From the NCBI GenBank assembly GCA_003439945.1, contig QVRM01000940.1, forward strand, positions 275,501 through 339,500: a stretch of DNA of 64,000 nt, in the 5' to 3' direction. Below the pieces are notes generated by a model that was not told the DNA's origin, made no database searches, and saw only the letters and a program-made list of their open reading frames with translations. This document shows, piece by piece, positions 58,200 through 64,000 of the stretch (position 1 is the first letter of the stretch; each line of letters starts with the position of its first letter). Source of the DNA: Dermanyssus gallinae (Eukaryota > Arthropoda > Arachnida > Mesostigmata > Dermanyssidae). The position numbers and the translations under genes were made by a program.

Positions 58200-59480
58200 A
58201 GGTGTATATATCAAGACACCTGTGCTGCTGTTTGCTGATGATATGGTAGTGTTAGGGCGGGGCACTAGCGAGGTTCAACAAATGTTGAATGCATGTGGGG
58301 AAGCAGCGGAGGAACTAGACATGGTGTTTAATGAAAAAAAGAGCGCAATTTTAGTATTTAACGGAATTAGGGAAGAAAGAAAGCTTGTAGTACAGGGGAA
58401 GGAATTGGAGTATAAAAGTGAGTACAAGTATCTTGGGGTGACAATGACTACAGGGGGGAATTATCTAGAAAAAGAAGAGATATTACGGAGGAAGAAAGCT
58501 GAAAGAGGAAGAAATGCAGTAAGGTGTAAGGGCCTCTGGGGGTTTAACAAATATATAGTAACAAGGAATATATGGAAGGCCATGTATGTGCCAGGATTGA
58601 CCTTTGCTAACGCCTCTCTGGTCCACAGCGCGGGGTTAGGAAAGAAGTTAGAAACAATACAAAGAGAAGTGATAAGATTTGCATTGGGTTTCCGTTTTAA
58701 TTGCGCTAGGGAATTTCTTGAGGGCGAAGGAGGAATGTCAAAATTTATACAAAGGGAAGTACAAAGTAAGCTAAGATTTAGTGTTAGGATTAAAAGTGTC
58801 ACAAATAAAAGATGGGTTAAACAGATGCAGCTGGTAAAGACGGCACTAAAGATGAAAACGAAGTGGGATCGCAGAGTAGAATTTGCAGCTAGGGAGATTG
58901 GGTACAATAGTCAGCAATGGGCCAGAGCGGGAATATCGGAGAAGATGGTGAAATTGATGGTGAACAAGTCATATACAGGCAAATGGAAATTGGCGATGGG
59001 TTCCAGATCGAGTTTGGCAAGTATATATGGAAAGGAAAAGACGGAAAGGGGCGGGGTAGAATGGGTATACGATAATTCAAGAGCGAGCGGGCTATTGGCA
59101 GATGCCAGGGCAGGGATGTTGGATACAAGGATACAAAGAGCTAAATATATGGAGGGACAAAGTACAGAATGTCGAGCATGTGGGCTAGGGAATGAGTCAA
59201 TTGAGCATATTGTTAAAGAATGTACAGCCCTAGGGGGAAGCAGAGATATAGAGCTGTCGGATGCCCTAGCTCTAGGACCAAACGTTAGAAAGGACCTGGT
59301 CGATATCACAAAGAAGAGGCTGTCCCAATGGAAAGCAAATACTCAGTAGGTATAGAAGTGTACATTGATTATTCAGATGCATAGGTAACATATATGCTGC
59401 CGCTCTAAGCGCCCCTGATAAAAAAGGGTGACATGTGTATTTAGGTATGCATGCCAAGCGAATAATAAATCAATCAATCA
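58200..59480 (+). mobile_element. LINE-B copy 3, 5'-truncated, with intact C-terminal frame
   Basis: The frame 58222-59349 (375 codons) is uninterrupted. 'LLFADDMVVLGRGTSEVQQM' carries the RT catalytic FADD box. 'YKYLGVTMTTGGNYLE', 'LWGFNKYIVTRNIWKAM', 'NKRWVKQMQLVKTALKMK', 'GGVEWVYDNSRASG' and the zinc motif 'CRACGLGNESIEHIVKEC' (CX2CX8HX4C) follow. It lacks endonuclease and most of RT, so it is a normal 5'-truncated LINE insertion. The 3' UTR runs to about 59460 and ends in (CAAT)n then TA. It is the least damaged LINE-B here and defines the family. Clade not determined; I/Jockey-type by its C-terminal CCHC. Confidence 0.85.
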
Positions 59481-59544
59481 ATCAATTAATATATATATGT
59501 TTGTGTACGCCCACACGCACGAACTTAACTAAAAGAATACTTTC

Positions 59545-59716
59545 GGGGCTAACTCCCAGCCAAGATTTAACGTTCATGGGACTGCTTTGCGCATTGCTTC
59601 ACAGACGGACCCCTATAATCGACAAATGTGCAACGGTGGGGCTCGAATTCGCGCACTTATGTGTTTCCTCCGGTCGCGAGGCGCAGACGCATGCCACCAC
59701 GCCACCGAGACAGACA
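59545..59716 (-). mobile_element. SINE-1, copy 3
   Basis: Minus-strand unit with box A 'GGTGGCGTGGTGGCATGCG', box B-like 'GAATTCGAGCCCC', the shared body and terminal 'GGCTGGGAGTTAGCCCC'. It lies about 65 bp downstream of LINE-B copy 3. Confidence 0.75.
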
Positions 59717-61246
59717 CATAATTTACTAAACTAAAACTAGCCAATTGCTCTTTATCACAGAACTCACATACGTCTTCAGATGTAAGTGGAAATCGGATGT
59801 TTCATTTTTTCCTGATGCTTGAAATTACATTTTTATCGTAACATACTGCGGATGCGTATATTAGGATGAGCATTTTGAGTCCTTCACTACGCTCGTGTAT
59901 AAAAGCAATATATTAGGCAATATCAATACACCGGTTTCCACCAAAGACGTCCGCAAAAATTCACTCAGTGTTTGATCCAAACATAAGTAAGCATTATGTT
60001 GATGGAACTCTTAGAGCATACTGAAACGCCAAAGTAATCTTCTTGCAAAATCGAAGATCGCTGATACCTATATATGTAATTTCAAACTCTGGCAAAGTCG
60101 TAATATATATATATTTACTTCGGTCAAATTGATTGAACGCCCACAGAGGCCGGCTTTCGAACGCCACAGGCTAGCCACTGATCCGATTTCGAATTGCTCT
60201 AACGCGGACTCGCTTTGGTGGCAAAGCTCACTCAGCTTGTGCGGGCATATAAAAATAGCTGCTTATTAGTTATTTGACTACACACTAACTAATAAGTCTG
60301 TTTTTATATTCAGAAGGGCCTTCCTGCCTAAGTCACGGTTTTTGTTGTGGTTTGGGCTGTTCAATCGTGGATGTGCATCAATTTCCAGTGTGTTGTCTTT
60401 GGCACTAAGCTAAATATGTACTTATAGTTACTTAATTTTCGTCACTGTTTTTGAACACGTGGTCTTATTATACCAAAGCTTGCCGCTTGTACAATAAACA
60501 CGCGTCTAGGGATGGCAAAATATCACACAACGAGCATAGGCAAAGTGGGCTGCTCATTGAAACTCAACAACTCATACACAGGTGGTTTCACACAGAGATC
60601 AAGCTTGTGGGCTGTCTAATTCTGTGAGATGCGTTAAGCACATATTTTTATTCTTTCAGAGTACATGTTGACCGGCTCTATAATATAAAGCCCGTGTTTT
60701 TGCAGTGATTAATTGCCGTATGGGAGCAGATCTCTGAAACGCGCTAAATCCTGGCTCAACCGTTTAATAAGAACTAAGCGATAATATTTTCAATGCGCCA
60801 TAACAAGGAGCTTCAAGACCACAATCTACCTCGGAACGAAACATTAGATTTTTAACGATTTTTAACGAAACAACAAATTATCAACTGGTTGAGCAACGCA
60901 CATTATCGCTCTTGTCAACGAAGTACAGAAGACGTTTCACCCACCCATAAATTGGAGGTCGGATCTCCGTGGTCTCAAAAATGGTCTGGCAAAATGCGAT
61001 CTGGCGCCTCGGTCAATTTTTTAGAATGTTTTGAGGAACCAACTGACATTGTGCAAGAAGCGGCAGCAGCAGCACGGATTTAGATAGGGCCGGTCGTCCC
61101 CTATAACAAGCGCTGTACGGCAAGAAGATGATGTACCGGACGCTCCGAACAGGAGAGCTCATCTACCTATTTGACCCGTTTCTGTTCATTTAGACAGCTT
61201 TTGACACATAGCAGTCGCGTCCTGTAGAAGCAACAGTTTTCTGGGC
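59717..61246. other. intergenic, no gene supported
   Basis: AT-rich. A 64-codon plus-strand frame at 60889-61083 ends in an Ala run and has no recognised domain. Confidence 0.4.
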
Positions 61247-61254
61247 TATAAAAG
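61247..61254 (+). promoter_or_regulatory. TATA-box candidate
   Basis: TATAAAAG, with a CCAGTC initiator-like site starting about 25 bp downstream (61272). The spacing suits an RNA polymerase II core promoter. An acidic, Asn-rich frame follows at 61400-61688. Confidence 0.3.
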
Positions 61255-61399
61255 CACAGAAACAAAAACGACCAGTCTCTTTCTCCAAAGCCCGCCGACC
61301 TCCGACCTGCCATACCAACCACCTCTCATGTAACATTATCAGCAACAGTCAAGTCACGCCGCAACAACCACGGCAAATGGTTACCAGAACTACTACCAT

Positions 61400-61688
61400 A
61401 ATGCGAAAAGAGTGACGGCAATAATGATGATGATGATGGCGATGGCCGTTCAGAGGGCAACGACAACAGCAACACCAGAGGACAACTACCAGACGATGCT
61501 ACGCCGAATGATGATGATAATGATGATGGCTATAATGTTGCTGAGAACAACAATAGTGCCGCGGACAGTGCGGCCCCAGTGGGCAATGTGAGAAAATGCA
61601 ACAGCCGAATGCGTAGACAACGCCGCCAGCAAAATGAAGCAGGAAGCGGAACCAGAGGAAGCGAGCTCCTGCCCAGCAACAGCGGATA
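61400..61688 (+). other. acidic, Asn/Asp-rich frame without ATG
   Basis: About 95 codons open up to a TAG at 61686-61688. It begins 'SDGNNDDDDGDGRSEGNDNS', later has 'PNDDDNDDG' and then becomes basic ('MRRQRRQQ'). An in-frame TAA just upstream and no ATG mean it could only be an internal exon or a chance product of ATG/GAT-rich repeats. No function is assigned. Confidence 0.2.
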
Positions 61689-62187
<499 letters not shown>

Positions 62188-64000
62188 TTTATAGGAACCG
62201 ACATAGCCCGCCGGCAAATTTATTTGTCTATGTTGTCTGTTATCACAATGTGTCACTTAACGAACTGAAAATAAACAACTCAAGGCTCTAGGTCCAAGAT
62301 GGGGCTGGATTATTATTATTATTATTACTATATACAAACTTATTTTAAATAGAGTGCCTGCATTAATTCATTTGACGACGGTGTTACATACCAGGAAATA
62401 TATCATAATTATTTGAGTTTTTAAATCGTCCCACGAGCAATTACAACTCCGTGCCAAAGTACTTCAATCATATATATGCAGCGCAATTAAATATATCAAA
62501 CAATAGTCCAAACATTAGATTTAATGCTTTTAATATTGCATTAAATATATTCTCAAATCAGACCATCTCCATATATTTGCTGCTTTCACTGGGCTTAAGA
62601 GAACAAAGCGAACCAAATCATCAGTCCTTACAGCTGAAGGAACAACTGTTTCACAAAAGAGTGTCACTCTAAATGTAAGCATGCTTTACTGACTACCGTA
62701 TAGTCCGGTATCGTCACTAATAACGACGCGCAGATAAGCTCACTTAGGCTGGCGGATAATGTGCGTTTTATTGATAGCATGTGCAATAACCATGATTTTA
62801 TTTGTGTTTCCGTAAGGCTAATGCCCGTGTAGGGTTCATAAATAAAGTGAGAACATTTCGCAATTAGTATGATAAGTTACGGATAAAGGAATCTTCCTAA
62901 AATTATCGGAACATTTGCACCAAAAACAAAATCAGTATTATGCAGACAAATTACACGCTGGCAAGCTTTGTGAGAACTGGGATATAGTGAACAAGCTACG
63001 CAGTAAAAGTACCCGAAAAGAAGCTAAATTAGCTGAAACACGAATACCCAATAATATTTTTGCGACCATGGGGCTAAGGAGAGTTCACAATAGCCATGAT
63101 AAAAGCTGACCCAAATACGTTTTTTAATACAAACTATTCATTATAGTACGCATATTACTCGCATTAAACGATTTATGCTCACATAAATGAAATTTAAGTG
63201 CACCGCACAGGAAACAAAGAAGTTCAAAGCGAATATAATTGTTTGCCAAAACCATTTACTAGGAATTTATATTAAGCAGCATATATTTCGCAGCAGGAAC
63301 GAGTGCCTTTGTGCATCTCTAACATACATAACAAAATTCGCGGAAGCAAATAACGTCGTTGCAGGTTTTTTGTCGACGTAGGAAACGTATTTGATCTCTA
63401 GATACGCCAGTTCCGTCGTTTATGGTGACCTGCGGGGTTGTGCCTCGTGCCTGTTGTGGGAAAATGTTTCGTCTCGAGGCAGTCTGACGCTTTTTACTCC
63501 TCATCACTTTTGTGTGGAAGTTGCCATACAACACAGGGCACCCTCACGTCCGATTGAAGCCGCTGCCATTTTGTGCAAAATTGCACGTTTAGTAGCCCCA
63601 CTTCTTTACTAGTGTTACACAAACCCCATCGATAACTGAAGTTCGATCCCACACAGATCGTCTATTCTCGTCTCTGTTTAGTCTGAGGTGGATTAAAATG
63701 CGTGTTTGGCAATGGCTTTCTTGCAGTTAGTACGGAACCTGAGCTATGGTTCCGCGTTGCAGCGTTGTTATCTGTCGAACAGAGTGTTCCAAAAACCTGC
63801 GGAATTTTTCCCTCTTCGCCAGGTGATCACCGGTGTGTAGATATCACACAAACAGACATGTGTACGCAGTGAACATATGTCGGTGCGCAATACTTCAACT
63901 CTAAAGCGAACGACGCAGGAGCATAATGGAAGTGCAAATTCTAAGAAGGTCCGTACTTTGTCGAAATGCCCGAACTGTGCTCGCACAGTAGGCAAAACTG
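62188..64000. other. intergenic, no gene supported
   Basis: AT-rich to about 63400, then more GC-balanced. Frames at 62451-62672, 63319-63612 and 63768-63995 have no motif. Confidence 0.4.

Overview
The window is eukaryotic, repeat-dense accessory DNA. No bacterial gene organisation is visible. It carries APE-type LINE retrotransposons, tRNA-derived SINEs, mariner relics, long (TA)n tracts and a piece of nuclear 18S rDNA. The 18S core is metazoan, and the mix of R1-like LINEs, mariner and a widespread invertebrate RT/nuclease family suggests an arthropod. A mite or other chelicerate is a weak guess. Almost every recognisable coding sequence belongs to a mobile element. The only candidates for host coding DNA are a short putative signal-anchor exon near 9.5-9.8 kb and two speculative, promoter-like or exon-like spots.

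Layout. 1-831 (-): an open LINE ORF1 (gag-like) running off the left edge. 4.8-5.1 kb, 10.2-10.5 kb and 12.3-12.5 kb: one SINE family (SINE-2). 5.3-5.7 kb: a large AT cruciform-type repeat. 5.76-7.94 kb (-): a decayed RT element whose C-terminal nuclease core appears deleted. 11.6-11.9 kb (-) and 18.1-18.6 kb (+): mariner transposase relics. 15.9-17.7 kb and 22.3-23.8 kb (+): heavily decayed R1-like LINEs and one LINE-A-like RT tail. 27.6-28.05 kb: a 212-bp tandem duplication. 28.4-29.4 kb (-): a CR1/Jockey-like RT relic.

30.1-46 kb is a stack of LINEs. LINE-B copy 1 (-) abuts an R1-like element (+, ORF1 plus endonuclease), whose ORF2 stops abruptly and joins GC-rich sequence plus the 5' two thirds of an 18S rRNA gene. 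The 18S piece has an internal deletion and ends in a snap-back inverted duplication. A LINE-A fragment follows, then a nearly full LINE-A (-) whose PHD-finger ORF1 and endonuclease/RT ORF2 lie in one frame separated by a single TGA. Next comes a nearly full R1-like element (-, about 5.6 kb, with a poly(A) tail) carrying few lesions. 48.5-49.9 kb (+) holds another 5'-truncated R1-like RT.

50-55 kb is mostly unassigned, with one small RT relic. 55.0-59.5 kb holds two LINE-B copies head to head; the first is interrupted by a foldback-type insertion at a TA site. 59.5-64 kb has a third SINE-1 copy, a TATA box followed by an acidic, Asn-rich frame, and a palindromic (ATA)n(ATT)n tract.

How the parts relate: autonomous LINEs (R1-like, LINE-A, LINE-B, the gag at the left edge, the RT/nuclease family) would have supplied reverse transcriptase. 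The SINEs are non-autonomous, and one SINE-2 copy ends in sequence resembling the LINE-B 3' tail, suggesting a SINE/LINE partnership. The 18S chimera and the foldback ends look like by-products of reverse transcription or repair. Clade names are from motif reading only and were not checked by search or phylogeny.
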